A DNA stretch of 64,000 nucleotides from JAKLFA01 sp964450385 (GTDB lineage Bacteria > Omnitrophota > Gorgyraeia > Zapsychrales > JANLHA01). A program made the translations under genes and the position numbers. Each line of letters starts with the position of its first letter. The stretch's first letter is position 1. Under the pieces are notes generated by a model that saw only the letters and a list, made by a program, of their open reading frames with translations, did no database searches and was not told where the DNA came from. Positions 34,250 through 42,450 of this stretch are shown here, piece by piece. The stretch spans positions 26,167 to 90,166 of the forward strand of contig CAYVEC010000005.1 in NCBI GenBank assembly GCA_964450385.1, in the 5' to 3' direction.

Positions 34250-34277
34250 TTGCATTCAAAAAGGTCTTTGTTATAAT
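34250..34277 (+). promoter_or_regulatory. Promoter of the two-repeat protein gene
   Basis: TTGCAT (34250-34255), 16-nt spacer, TATAAT (34272-34277), followed by a leader of about 40 nt carrying AAGGAG 7 nt before the ATG. Confidence 0.75.
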
Positions 34278-34323
34278 CTGAACCATTATTCAACTGCTGT
34301 TCGTCGTGAAAAGGAGATTCAGC

Positions 34324-34728
34324 ATGTTACAGCAACGTTCTTATGCCATCCTGACCGATCCTTGCGCTCGTTATGAAATACGAAAACACAAATGGTTCTT
34401 AAGCGAGAAAGCCGGACACGAGATCGGGTTTGCGACCGCGGCCCTCGACTGGATCCGGAATTATGGCGATGCCTGGCGACTCTATCGTTTCAGTGAGCTC
34501 TTCAATCCCGCCTCGCACCAGGAGCCCGTGTATTCATTCCTGAATGACCCATATGCGATCCATGAGATCCGTCGACATAAATGGCTCATGAGCGAACGCA
34601 GTCCCTATGAGATTGGGTTCGCGACCGCCGCCCTCGATTGGATCACGAACTACGGAGATGCCTGGAGGCTCTACCGATTCAGCCGATTATTCAATCCGGA
34701 CAAACATCGATTAATGAGCTTGATCTAG
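34324..34728 (+). CDS. Unrecognised protein made of two tandem 56-residue repeats
   Basis: I do not recognise this 134-residue protein. It consists of two copies of a 56-residue unit, residues 7-62 and 70-125, identical at about 41 of 56 positions, joined by 7 residues. The invariant core of each copy is EIGFATAALDWI, then NYGDAWRLYRFS and LFNP, with EIR-HKW near the front. No signal peptide, membrane segment or Cys pairs; rich in Trp, Tyr and Arg. Codon changes between copies in the core are mostly silent, so selection has kept the protein. AAGGAG 7 nt before ATG (34324) fixes the start. Single gene with its own promoter, divergent from dinB; its stop shares CTAG with the convergent gene's stop. 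Confidence 0.88.
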   Translation: MLQQRSYAILTDPCARYEIRKHKWFLSEKAGHEIGFATAALDWIRNYGDAWRLYRFSELFNPASHQEPVYSFLNDPYAIHEIRRHKWLMSERSPYEIGFATAALDWITNYGDAWRLYRFSRLFNPDKHRLMSLI

Positions 34729-35399
34729 ATGAGGCGTTTGCGGCAGCGGCCAGCCAGCGGGCAGCCCGCGCACCCGGGTTGGATCCGGCAATGATCCTTG
34801 GCGAGCCGAACGATCAGGGCGTGATATTCATTAAATAGGGGCACATCCGACGGAAGATCGCGCATGAACACCGCCTGCAGGTCGTGATACTCGGCATCCC
34901 GCGCGCAGAGGCCGTAACGTCCAAAAATCCGCTTCGTATACGCATCGATCACAAACGTCGGACGGTCAAAGGCATACAGAAGGATCGAATCCGCGGTCTC
35001 AGGCCCGACGCCGTTCACGGACAGGACCCGCTCACGGGCCTCATTAAGCGGAAGAGCGGCGAGGGCGCGCCATGATCCCTTCATCTCCTTCATAAAAAAC
35101 TGAACAAAATTTTTTAGCCGTCGCGCCTTAATATTAAAATACCCCGACGGACGAATGTGCTCCGCGAGGACCGACTGGGGCATCGCCCCAAGGACGCGGA
35201 AATTCACGGCCCGAGCTTTTTTGAGATTCGCGATCGCCCGCTCGACATTCCCCCAATTCGTGTTCTGGGTCAGGATCGCGCCAATCACGATCTCTGTCTT
35301 CGTCTCGCCGGGCCACCAGTGCTGCGGCCCGAAACGATCAAAGAGACGCTGATAGATGTCCAACAATTCATCAGTCCTGTTTTTATTTTTCTTCACCAC
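34725..35399 (-). CDS. Endonuclease III-related DNA glycosylase (MagIII-like subgroup)
   Basis: HhH-GPD base-excision glycosylase of about 224 residues. VNGVGPETADSILLYAF is the helix-hairpin-helix and VIDAYTKRIFGRYG carries the catalytic Asp. The lysine that gives Nth its lyase activity (GVGRKTA) is replaced by Glu (GVGPETA), as in the COG2231 group that contains H. pylori MagIII, an alkyl-purine glycosylase. Four C-terminal Cys (C-x5-C-x2-C-x5-C) suggest a 4Fe-4S cluster. Start: a GTG at 35399 with GGGGA upstream, another GTG follows directly. Likely removes alkylated bases. Confidence 0.88.
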   Translation of the reverse strand: MVKKNKNRTDELLDIYQRLFDRFGPQHWWPGETKTEIVIGAILTQNTNWGNVERAIANLKKARAVNFRVLGAMPQSVLAEHIRPSGYFNIKARRLKNFVQFFMKEMKGSWRALAALPLNEARERVLSVNGVGPETADSILLYAFDRPTFVIDAYTKRIFGRYGLCARDAEYHDLQAVFMRDLPSDVPLFNEYHALIVRLAKDHCRIQPGCAGCPLAGRCRKRLI

Positions 35400-35423
35400 G
35401 TCGCTTCCCCAAGAAATCAAGCG

Positions 35424-35852
35424 CTAACGCTCGTCCGTGAGCCCATCCGGCCCCGGCTCAAAGACCCAGTCTAAAATTTTCCCTTCACGGTCAACATAGA
35501 GATACACCTTATCGGTGTCCTTAAATGCGCACGCCTGACGATACAGCCACTCCTCGACCTCCGCCCCCTCGCGCTCGGTCATGCGGACAAAAACGGGCGG
35601 ACCAAAACGCCGCTCAACCTGCCGGGCCGTCGTGTACCCTTCAAACGTCTCCTCCCGGATCGAGGCGAGCAGCTCTGAAAAAAGTCGATCCTGGCGCTCA
35701 ACATCCAGGGTCTTTCGAGCCCCCTCATCAGAATACTCTTTCAAGGTAAGGAGCTGCGGCATGTGCCGGATCTTCGCGCCCATCCCGCACCCTGACACGA
35801 GACAAACGACGGTGACCACGACGGATCCAATCCTGATGTTGACTAATGACAC
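35424..35852 (-). CDS. Putative lipoprotein
   Basis: Unrecognised 142-residue protein with a lipoprotein signal: IGSVVVTVVCLVSGC, lipobox VSGC near residue 21. The mature part is charged and ends with a beta-rich segment (EEWLYRQACAFKDTDKVYLYVDREGKILDWVFEP), reminiscent of small outer-membrane lipoproteins with a BamE/SmpA-type fold, but this is only a resemblance. AAGGAGG lies 6 nt before a GTG at 35852, which is preferred to the upstream ATG at 35885. Lies between ABC-F and the glycosylase gene. Confidence 0.75.
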   Translation of the reverse strand: MSLVNIRIGSVVVTVVCLVSGCGMGAKIRHMPQLLTLKEYSDEGARKTLDVERQDRLFSELLASIREETFEGYTTARQVERRFGPPVFVRMTEREGAEVEEWLYRQACAFKDTDKVYLYVDREGKILDWVFEPGPDGLTDER

Positions 35853-35909
35853 GATTCCCCTCCTTGTCACCCTTGCGCCCTTCATTCACCACAAGCAAGC
35901 ACGAATCCC

Positions 35910-37871
35910 TTAATGCCCCTCCCGCCCCTCGATCATCCGCTTCTCGGCCTCAAGCTCCTTAATCCTCATCGCTGCCTGACGCTGAAGCTTCGGGATCTCT
36001 TTCAACCGCTGGCCGTATTCTTTTAACAGGGCCGGATCTTTGCCGTAGGCATTGGCCAAGACCCGTGCCTTGACATAGCTCTCGGTGTCGAGCTCCTTCA
36101 TCTCCTTTTCAAGATCGGTGATGGCCTTTCGAATCTGAGCGACCTGACGCAAGGCCTCTTTATGCTGCTGACGGGTCTCGCGGGCCCGTTGATTTTCCTC
36201 CCCCCTTGCCGCAGCGGAACGGTCCGGAGCCTTTTTTACGACGGAGCGGCCAGGCGCCTCATCCGACAGAGCTGGTGCGTCACCTAAAAATTTCCCGCCC
36301 TTTTTATCCAAATAATATTCTAACCCCCCGGCATAATTCTTCAGCGTCCCGCGATCGACCTCTATAATATGATCCGCGACCTCACCGACAAAAAACAGGT
36401 CATGGCTGATAAAACACAGGGTCCCCTCATAGGCCTTGAAGGCGCGGGTCAATGACTCGACGCCGTCAATGTCAAGATGCGTTGTCGGCTCGTCAAGGAG
36501 GATGAAATTCGGCGGATTGATCAGGAGCTTCGCCAAGATCAAGCGACTCTTTTCCCCGCCGGAAAGGACCTGGACCATTTTAAAGACGTCATCACCGTGA
36601 AAATTAAAGAGCCCAAGAAGGCTCCGGAGCTGCGTTGCCGGAACCGATCCGGTCACCGCAGAAGCCAGCTCGTCAAGAACAGTGCGGTTAGGGTTCAAGA
36701 CATCGAGCCGGGTCTGAGAAAAATATCCGCGCGTCACCTGATGCCCGAGCCGGACCTCACCGCTCGAGGGGCTGATGATCCCCGCGAGCATCTTTAAGAG
36801 GGTCGACTTCCCGGCGCCGTTAGGCCCGACAAGACAGACCTTCTGGCCCCGAACAAGCTCAAGGTCGATCCCTTCATAGACATGAGTCGTTCCATAACTC
36901 TTCGCCAGCTTCTGGGCCGAAACCACAACATATCCACTCGACGGGGTCTCAGGAAAAATGAAATCCTTAATGCTCCGACGGTCCTGGCTGAGCTCCGGGG
37001 TCTCGAGGCGTTCAAGCATCTTTCGTTTATTCCTCACCGCCGAGGCGCGGTTCGGCTGGGCGTGAAACCGCTGGGTGAAGCGTTCAAGCTGCTCGCGTTT
37101 CTTTTCGATCACCTTGCGCTGGCGCTCAAGATGCTTTTGATCGACGCCCTTCTGTTTTTGATAGTCCTCGTAATTCCCCTTGACCTTGGTCATCTGCCCG
37201 TTCTCGAGAAGGATCGTATAGTTCGTGACATCATTCAGAAAGACCTTGTCATGCGAGATGAGGATGAAGGTCCCTTGATAAGCAGAGAGGAACCCTTTTA
37301 ACCAGAGGGTCGCGGCCAGATCAAGATAATTCGTTGGCTCGTCGAGAAGCAACAGATCGAAGGGATAGACAAGCAACTTGGCAAGGAGGGTCCGCATCTG
37401 CCAGCCCCCGCTCATCTCCTGAACAGGGCGGTGCATGTCTCGCTCGACGAACCCCAGGCCAGCCAAGACCTTCTCCGCCTTATGTTCGATCGCGTAAATA
37501 TCCAGGGCCTCGAGCTCCTGAAGGACATCGCCATACCGGGCGCTGTCCGCACGGCCCTTCTCCTCAATCGCGTGCTTTTCCTCAAGGAGACGCTTGATCC
37601 GGTCATCTCCCGACGAAACCTCATCGAGAACAGTCGAGTCGGATCGAAAAACAGACTCCTGCGGTAAATAGCCGATGCTGAGATTCCGCTGACGCTGGAT
37701 GCTCCCCTCGGTCGATTCCATCTCACCCAGAATGATCGAAAACAGGGTGCTCTTGCCGGATCCATTCGGCCCGGTGAGACCAATCTTTTCGCCGGCAAAA
37801 ATACTAAGCGAGACATCCTTAAACAATGTCCGTTGAGTGAAATTCTTTGATAAATTCGTGATCGTGATCAT
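35910..37871 (-). CDS. ABC-F family ATPase (Uup/EttA-like)
   Basis: Soluble ribosome-associated ATPase with two ABC domains in one 653-residue chain. First Walker A GPNGSGKSTLF near 36, signature MSGGWQMR; second Walker A GPNGAGKSTLL near 350, signature LSGGEKSR with LLDEPTTHLD. The linker (about 240-310) holds the ABC-F P-site helices (RASAVRNKRKMLERLE). A C-terminal coiled coil of about 100 residues points to the Uup branch. No membrane part. Probably relieves stalled ribosomes or aids assembly. Confidence 0.93.
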   Translation of the reverse strand: MITITNLSKNFTQRTLFKDVSLSIFAGEKIGLTGPNGSGKSTLFSIILGEMESTEGSIQRQRNLSIGYLPQESVFRSDSTVLDEVSSGDDRIKRLLEEKHAIEEKGRADSARYGDVLQELEALDIYAIEHKAEKVLAGLGFVERDMHRPVQEMSGGWQMRTLLAKLLVYPFDLLLLDEPTNYLDLAATLWLKGFLSAYQGTFILISHDKVFLNDVTNYTILLENGQMTKVKGNYEDYQKQKGVDQKHLERQRKVIEKKREQLERFTQRFHAQPNRASAVRNKRKMLERLETPELSQDRRSIKDFIFPETPSSGYVVVSAQKLAKSYGTTHVYEGIDLELVRGQKVCLVGPNGAGKSTLLKMLAGIISPSSGEVRLGHQVTRGYFSQTRLDVLNPNRTVLDELASAVTGSVPATQLRSLLGLFNFHGDDVFKMVQVLSGGEKSRLILAKLLINPPNFILLDEPTTHLDIDGVESLTRAFKAYEGTLCFISHDLFFVGEVADHIIEVDRGTLKNYAGGLEYYLDKKGGKFLGDAPALSDEAPGRSVVKKAPDRSAAARGEENQRARETRQQHKEALRQVAQIRKAITDLEKEMKELDTESYVKARVLANAYGKDPALLKEYGQRLKEIPKLQRQAAMRIKELEAEKRMIEGREGH

Positions 37872-37888
37872 CCGCGCACCATATCTCC

Positions 37889-38620
37889 CTAACGCCCCGA
37901 CGCCTGAACCGCCTCACGCAGGGCCTGAACTTCTTTGTCGGTCAACTCGCGCCACTGGCCCCGGGCGAGCCTCCCCAGATGCACCGGTCCATGCTGAAGC
38001 CGGACAAGCGACTCGACCGGATGCCCGATCGCCGCGCACATCCGACGGACCTGGCGTTTTCGGCCCTCATGAAGGACGATCTCGAACTCGGTCTTATCCT
38101 TTTTGACATGAACCCGCCGAACCTCAGCAGGCGCTGTCCGTTTTCGATCAAGCACGATCCCGCCGCCTTCAAGTCGCTTCCGCTCAGCGAGGGTGACCGC
38201 TCCGCGCACCCGCACCGAATAAACCTTGCCGACATCAAACGATGGATGGGTCAGGGCATGGAGCAGATCGCCATCGTTCGTAAAAAGAAGAAGCCCTTCC
38301 GTGTCCTTGTCCAAACGCCCGACGGAATTCAGACCCTGAAACCCCGGTGGGAGAAGATCGGCAGCCTTCCGGGACGCAAAACGGTCTTCCTTGGTCGTCA
38401 CATACCCGCGCGGCTTGTGGAGGGCAATATACCGATAGGCCTGGGACACGACTGGTTGCCCGTCGAGGCAGACGTCTGCTGCATCAGCAGCGACGGCGTA
38501 AGACGGCTCGGCCACCGTCTCTCCCCGGACCGTCACCCGGCCGGCCTGAATGATCGACATCGCTTCCCGGCGAGAACAACGCCCCGAACGGGATAAAAAA
38601 ACCTGTAACCGGACCTTCAC
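37889..38620 (-). CDS. RsuA/RluB-family pseudouridine synthase
   Basis: Isomerises uridine in rRNA. The 243 residues have an N-terminal S4 RNA-binding domain (VFLSRSGRCSRREAMSIIQAGRV) and the catalytic domain with GRLDKDTEGLLLFTNDG holding the active Asp, and EGRKRQVRRM. The product starts at a GTG (38620). It overlaps the SpoU gene by 4 bp. RluB (23S) is the likeliest type because of the LHKPRGYVTT and VGRLD contexts, but RsuA/RluE/RluF cannot be excluded. Confidence 0.93.
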   Translation of the reverse strand: MKVRLQVFLSRSGRCSRREAMSIIQAGRVTVRGETVAEPSYAVAADAADVCLDGQPVVSQAYRYIALHKPRGYVTTKEDRFASRKAADLLPPGFQGLNSVGRLDKDTEGLLLFTNDGDLLHALTHPSFDVGKVYSVRVRGAVTLAERKRLEGGGIVLDRKRTAPAEVRRVHVKKDKTEFEIVLHEGRKRQVRRMCAAIGHPVESLVRLQHGPVHLGRLARGQWRELTDKEVQALREAVQASGR

Positions 38621-39426
38621 GCGAGCGGCCTTTTGTTCTTCCGTTGACGAAGCGCCTCATATACCAAGATAGCAGCGGTCACGCTGACATTTAACGAATC
38701 CGCCTCTCCCCTCATCGGGATGACGGCCTGGAGATCCGCCCGTGTGATCCAAAAATCGCTCAAACCCGCGTCCTCCGCGCCGAGGATAAACGCCACCCCG
38801 CCATGAGCGAGATCCGTCTCATCATACCGAACCGACCCGGCAGGGGTCGCCGCAATCATACGGATAGAACGTCCCTTTAAAAAATCATGAGCCGTCTCCC
38901 TGTCCGCCTGAACAACACGGATGCTGAACACCGTTCCGGTGCTCGCCCGGACCACATTCGGATTATAAAGATCAGTCTTGGTATCAGCGGCAATGACCAG
39001 GTCCACCCCGGCCGCATCGCAGCTCCGGAGGACCGCCCCTATATTTCCAGGCTTCTCAAGTCCGTCGAGAACGACCACGATCGGGTCCGATGGGAGGCCC
39101 TCAGCCGTCAACACAACCTCGGGAATCCGGCAGACGCCGAGTAGCCCCTCACGCCGATCGCCAAAGCTGATCTTCGCAAAAACCTCAGGACTCACCTCAT
39201 AAAGCGCCGCCCCCCATGAGGCCGCCTCACGGTACGCTTCGTCACCGCCAAAATCCGCGAGGATATCTCGGCACACATACAACGCGTCGATCTGAACCCC
39301 GGCCCGATAGGCCCGTCGGAGCTCGCGGAGCCCATAGACCACGGTCAATCCAAGCTCATCGCGATACCGACGCTGTTTCAGCTTAGCGATCTTTTTAAGA
39401 TGGGGGTTCGACAGGCTCGTGATCAT
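38617..39426 (-). CDS. SpoU/TrmH-family RNA 2'-O-methyltransferase
   Basis: SPOUT-class enzyme that 2'-O-methylates rRNA or tRNA. The 269 residues start with an L30e-like substrate-binding domain (SNPHLKKIAKLKQRRYRDELG) and end with the SpoU domain: VVLDGLEKPGNIGAVLRSCDAAG, LGAEDAGLS and LNVSVTAAILVYEALRQR. The N-terminal domain favours an RlmB/TsnR-like 23S rRNA target. The ATG overlaps the GH5 stop and the stop overlaps the RluB-type start. Confidence 0.92.
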   Translation of the reverse strand: MITSLSNPHLKKIAKLKQRRYRDELGLTVVYGLRELRRAYRAGVQIDALYVCRDILADFGGDEAYREAASWGAALYEVSPEVFAKISFGDRREGLLGVCRIPEVVLTAEGLPSDPIVVVLDGLEKPGNIGAVLRSCDAAGVDLVIAADTKTDLYNPNVVRASTGTVFSIRVVQADRETAHDFLKGRSIRMIAATPAGSVRYDETDLAHGGVAFILGAEDAGLSDFWITRADLQAVIPMRGEADSLNVSVTAAILVYEALRQRKNKRPLA

Positions 39427-40619
39427 CGGGCGGCGTTTGTTAAAATTCTTATGACCTCAGCATTCGGGGTGAACCGTTCGGTCGCCCATGACCGGATGAT
39501 CGCGGCCCGATCCGTCCGCCACCGGTCCGCATAGGTCTCCCATCCGGACAACGGGCCATGACGGCTGATCCAGGGGTCATTGGGAATATAACTGTATATC
39601 CCGTCGGGAAAACAGGCATTCTTCACCGCCTTAAACGTCCAATACGTCCAGTGGATGTCATGGGCCCGAAAGATATCAAGGATGTCGATCAGCCACAGAT
39701 CCTCACCATAGAGGCCCTGCCGGGCATTAACACCGAATTCTCCGACAAAGAGGGCGCGCTGTTTCTTTCGGGCGAACCGGGAATACGCGCCGATCATTTT
39801 CTTGAGCGTCTCCCGGCCGAACCGCCCTGCCGATGATTGCAAGGGATACCGAAGGTGCGGGATAAAATTAAACGTGAACTCGATCGGGTGATAAAAATGA
39901 ATGCTCAGGGCCAGGTTGTCATCGTCAAAATCATCAAGGGCCTCAAGGTCCATGGCCCAACGGTTTCCCTCGACGAACAGGATGTGCCGGTGATCAATCG
40001 CCCGGATGTGCCGGATCACCTCGTGATAATACGCGTTCAGGGCCCGAGTATCCTCCGTGACCGCCTCGTTCAAGAGATCGTATCCCGCCACCTCAGGATG
40101 GTCCTTATAGCGGTCGGCAAGGAATTCCCAGATCCTGACCGCCCGGCGCTGATACGCCGGCGACCCCCAGAACCGAGCCCGGCCCACGGCATCGGCATGC
40201 CAATCCGCGTTCTGCGCGCCCGGGGCCGCATGCATGTCCAGGATCACCCGTACCCCGGCCTCCCGGGCCCACCGAAGGGCCCCGTCGATCCGCGCGATCC
40301 CTTTCCGATTGATCTTCCCCGGCGCCTCCTCAACCACCCCATAATGAAACGGCAGCCGAATACAGTTCAGCCCCATCGCTCGCACACGTCGGACATCCTC
40401 GGCTTGGATAAAATACTCCTCAAAGGCCCTCTCGAAGGCGGTCAAGGCCTGAGGCCCTAATCTTTTCGCGAAATCCTTTTTGAAAAGCTGGACCGCTCGA
40501 TTCGGGGCATGGAGGATATACCCCTCCATCATGAGCCACCCGCCGAAATTGACGCCGCGGAGACAGACGGGTCTCGTGCCGTCACAGATCCGTCCGTTGC
40601 ATGCCTGAAGATAACCCAT
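39423..40619 (-). CDS. Glycoside hydrolase family 5 (BglC-like)
   Basis: Predicted beta-glucanase or beta-glucosidase, 398 residues. CLRGVNFGGWLMMEGYI at the N-terminus is the BglC/exo-beta-1,3-glucanase style entry, DMHAAPGAQN matches GH5, YDLLNEAV contains the acid/base Glu and LFVGEFGVN the nucleophile Glu. No signal peptide or binding module is visible, so it probably acts in the cytoplasm on imported or internal glucan. AGGAGC 7 nt before the ATG at 40619 decides against the GTG at 40625. Confidence 0.9.
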   Translation of the reverse strand: MGYLQACNGRICDGTRPVCLRGVNFGGWLMMEGYILHAPNRAVQLFKKDFAKRLGPQALTAFERAFEEYFIQAEDVRRVRAMGLNCIRLPFHYGVVEEAPGKINRKGIARIDGALRWAREAGVRVILDMHAAPGAQNADWHADAVGRARFWGSPAYQRRAVRIWEFLADRYKDHPEVAGYDLLNEAVTEDTRALNAYYHEVIRHIRAIDHRHILFVEGNRWAMDLEALDDFDDDNLALSIHFYHPIEFTFNFIPHLRYPLQSSAGRFGRETLKKMIGAYSRFARKKQRALFVGEFGVNARQGLYGEDLWLIDILDIFRAHDIHWTYWTFKAVKNACFPDGIYSYIPNDPWISRHGPLSGWETYADRWRTDRAAIIRSWATERFTPNAEVIRILTNAAR

Positions 40620-40629
40620 CGTCACGCTC

Positions 40630-41448
40630 CTATTCGCTAAAAAACTTCCTCAAGAACGCCCGAATCCCGCCGCTGAAGATCACCTGCGACAATTGATAGG
40701 CATCGTTATGCCCGCCCGTGACCTTTAAGAATTCCTTCGGGGCCGGGGCCGCGCGATACAGGGTCAACCCCATTTGATACGGTACCGTCTCATCATGCGG
40801 TGAATGGATAAAAAGTTTCGGGATACGCAATTTCGATATTTTTTTCAGATTGTCCATTCGCGTCTTCAACATAAAACGCGGGACGAACGGCACGATCCTC
40901 TTCGCCATATCTCCCGATGATGTAAAGGTCGAATCCAAAATAATCCCATTGAGCGGCCGCCTGATCGCGAGCTCAATTGCCGGGGCCCCGCCGAGTGACG
41001 CGCCATAAGCAATGATCCGGTCCTGGCGCAGATCCGTGCGCGCGGCAACATAGTCAAAGGCCGCTTCGGCGTCGCGGTAGATCCCTTCTTCCGATGGCGC
41101 CCCTTCACTCCGGCCGTATCCCCGATAATCAATGATCAAGACATTGACACCCAGACGATGGAGCTCCTTCAGCTTCCCGATCCGTCCGCCAATATTGCCG
41201 GCATTTCCGTGGAGAAAAATGACCGTCGGGGCGCCCTTCGTCTGGGCCGGAGCCGGGAGGAACCACCCGTGAAGGCGCACCCCGTCCCGCGTCTTAAGCA
41301 CCACATCATCGTACGTGAGCCCGGCCTCCGCCGGGGTCTGCGTAAGCGGTTTCAGAGGCACAAAAACCGTGCGCCGCTCCGTGAAGCGGACATAACAAAA
41401 AAATCCCAGCACGATCAGTAATAAAAAAATAGCGACCCGTGCGATCAT
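40630..41448 (-). CDS. Membrane-anchored alpha/beta hydrolase
   Basis: A 272-residue hydrolase with one N-terminal membrane helix (VAIFLLLIVLGFFCYV) and an alpha/beta fold: oxyanion HGNAGN, nucleophile GASLGG, acidic PHDET and the catalytic His in TGGHND. YRGYGRSEG is typical of the BEM46/FrsA-like esterase group. Substrate unknown; probably periplasmic or membrane-side. The ATG at 41448 (AAGGATGG upstream) overlaps the preceding receiver gene by 4 bp. Confidence 0.9.
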   Translation of the reverse strand: MIARVAIFLLLIVLGFFCYVRFTERRTVFVPLKPLTQTPAEAGLTYDDVVLKTRDGVRLHGWFLPAPAQTKGAPTVIFLHGNAGNIGGRIGKLKELHRLGVNVLIIDYRGYGRSEGAPSEEGIYRDAEAAFDYVAARTDLRQDRIIAYGASLGGAPAIELAIRRPLNGIILDSTFTSSGDMAKRIVPFVPRFMLKTRMDNLKKISKLRIPKLFIHSPHDETVPYQMGLTLYRAAPAPKEFLKVTGGHNDAYQLSQVIFSGGIRAFLRKFFSE

Positions 41449-41867
41449 CCGCCATCCTTCCTTTGCGCGCTTTGCGCGCCTGCCGGTCTCCGATGAGGGA
41501 TGAGCCCGATCATGAGATGGATCGCCTTCAGCACATCCGCCATCTGACACGGCTTCGTCAGATAATGGTCCGCCTCAAGCTCAAAGCCCTTTTTCATCGA
41601 GGTGAGCTCGTCATTCCCCGAAACAATGATCACCGGCTGCCACTTATCCGCCGGGGGATTCGCGCGAAGCCGCGCAAGGACATCAAAGCCATGAAGTCCC
41701 GGCATCACAAGGTCGAGCACGATCACATCAGGATTTTCAAGGCAAATCTTATTCCAGGCCTGCTCGCCATCCGAGGCGGCCACCGCCTCAAACCCCGCCT
41801 CAACGATCTTTTTCGCCATCACGGCGAGGATGTCCGGGTCATCATCCGCGATCAAAATCTTTATCAA
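41445..41867 (-). CDS. Receiver-only response regulator
   Basis: Single CheY-like domain, 140 residues. The acidic pocket DDD (9-11), phospho-acceptor in VIVLDLVMPGLHGFD, and the Lys of TKPCQ are all present. No output domain; a short charged tail follows. TTG start at 41867 with AGGAG upstream. Could take phosphate from the orphan hybrid kinase/Hpt pair at 50-52 kb. In operon with dCMP deaminase and the hydrolase. Confidence 0.9.
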   Translation of the reverse strand: MIKILIADDDPDILAVMAKKIVEAGFEAVAASDGEQAWNKICLENPDVIVLDLVMPGLHGFDVLARLRANPPADKWQPVIIVSGNDELTSMKKGFELEADHYLTKPCQMADVLKAIHLMIGLIPHRRPAGAQSAQRKDGG

Positions 41868-41884
41868 CGCAGGCTCCTGTCCTG

Positions 41885-42355
41885 TTATTTTTTAATAGAT
41901 GTGTACCGGTCCATATCGAAAAGGATCTCCTGGCTCGGTTTATCGATCTTGTCGATCTTCACATCCGCCTTCGCGAAAAACTTGGTCGCCAGGGTATCAT
42001 GAAAATCCGAAAAGGTCACGACCCTCCTGATCCCCGCGGCGATCAGGGCCTTGGCGCATGTGGTACACGGCATCGTCGTGACATAGGCGATCGCGCCACT
42101 CACAGAATTTCCATGACGCGCCGCCTGCATCAGGGCGTTCATTTCGGCGTGATTGGTCCGGACGCAGTGATTGTCAATCACGAGACACCCGACATCCTCG
42201 CAGTGATCATCACCCGGGAGAGACCCGTTATATCCGGTCGCAATGACATTCCGGTCCTTCACAATAACGCATCCGCAATGCATCCGCGGGCAGGTGGCCC
42301 GTTCCGAGGCGAGCATCGCCAGTTTTAAAAAATATTGGTCCCAATCCGGTCTCAC
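41885..42355 (-). CDS. dCMP deaminase (ComEB-like)
   Basis: Zinc deaminase converting dCMP to dUMP for dTTP synthesis. The 156 residues show the zinc motifs NHAEMNAL (His and catalytic Glu) and MPCTTCAKALI (two Cys ligands), plus the extra Cys/His region CEDVGCLVIDNHCVRTNH typical of dCMP deaminases. GTG start at 42355 with AAGGAGG 5 nt upstream. First gene after a promoter containing a 17-bp palindrome. Confidence 0.93.
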   Translation of the reverse strand: MRPDWDQYFLKLAMLASERATCPRMHCGCVIVKDRNVIATGYNGSLPGDDHCEDVGCLVIDNHCVRTNHAEMNALMQAARHGNSVSGAIAYVTTMPCTTCAKALIAAGIRRVVTFSDFHDTLATKFFAKADVKIDKIDKPSQEILFDMDRYTSIKK

Positions 42356-42393
42356 GTCCCCCTCCTTGGTGGCACAGACACAAGGTCTGCTCT

Positions 42394-42421
42394 ATCTTAA
42401 CAAAAGTCCTGGACTTTTCAA
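42394..42421 (-). promoter_or_regulatory. Promoter of the dCMP deaminase unit with palindrome in its spacer
   Basis: TTGAAA (42421-42416), 16-nt spacer, TAAGAT (42399-42394) on the minus strand. The spacer and part of the -35 box are occupied by a perfect 17-bp dyad AAAAGTCC-T-GGACTTTT (42402-42418), a likely operator. Confidence 0.6.
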
Positions 42422-42450
42422 GCACCGTCCGGCCGGACCGCCGCCGCAGA

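Noticed and set aside
34128..34250. LexA box controlling dinB
   Set aside because: No CTGT-N8-ACAG or GAAC-N4-GTTC type site found; the dyads present have other sequences.
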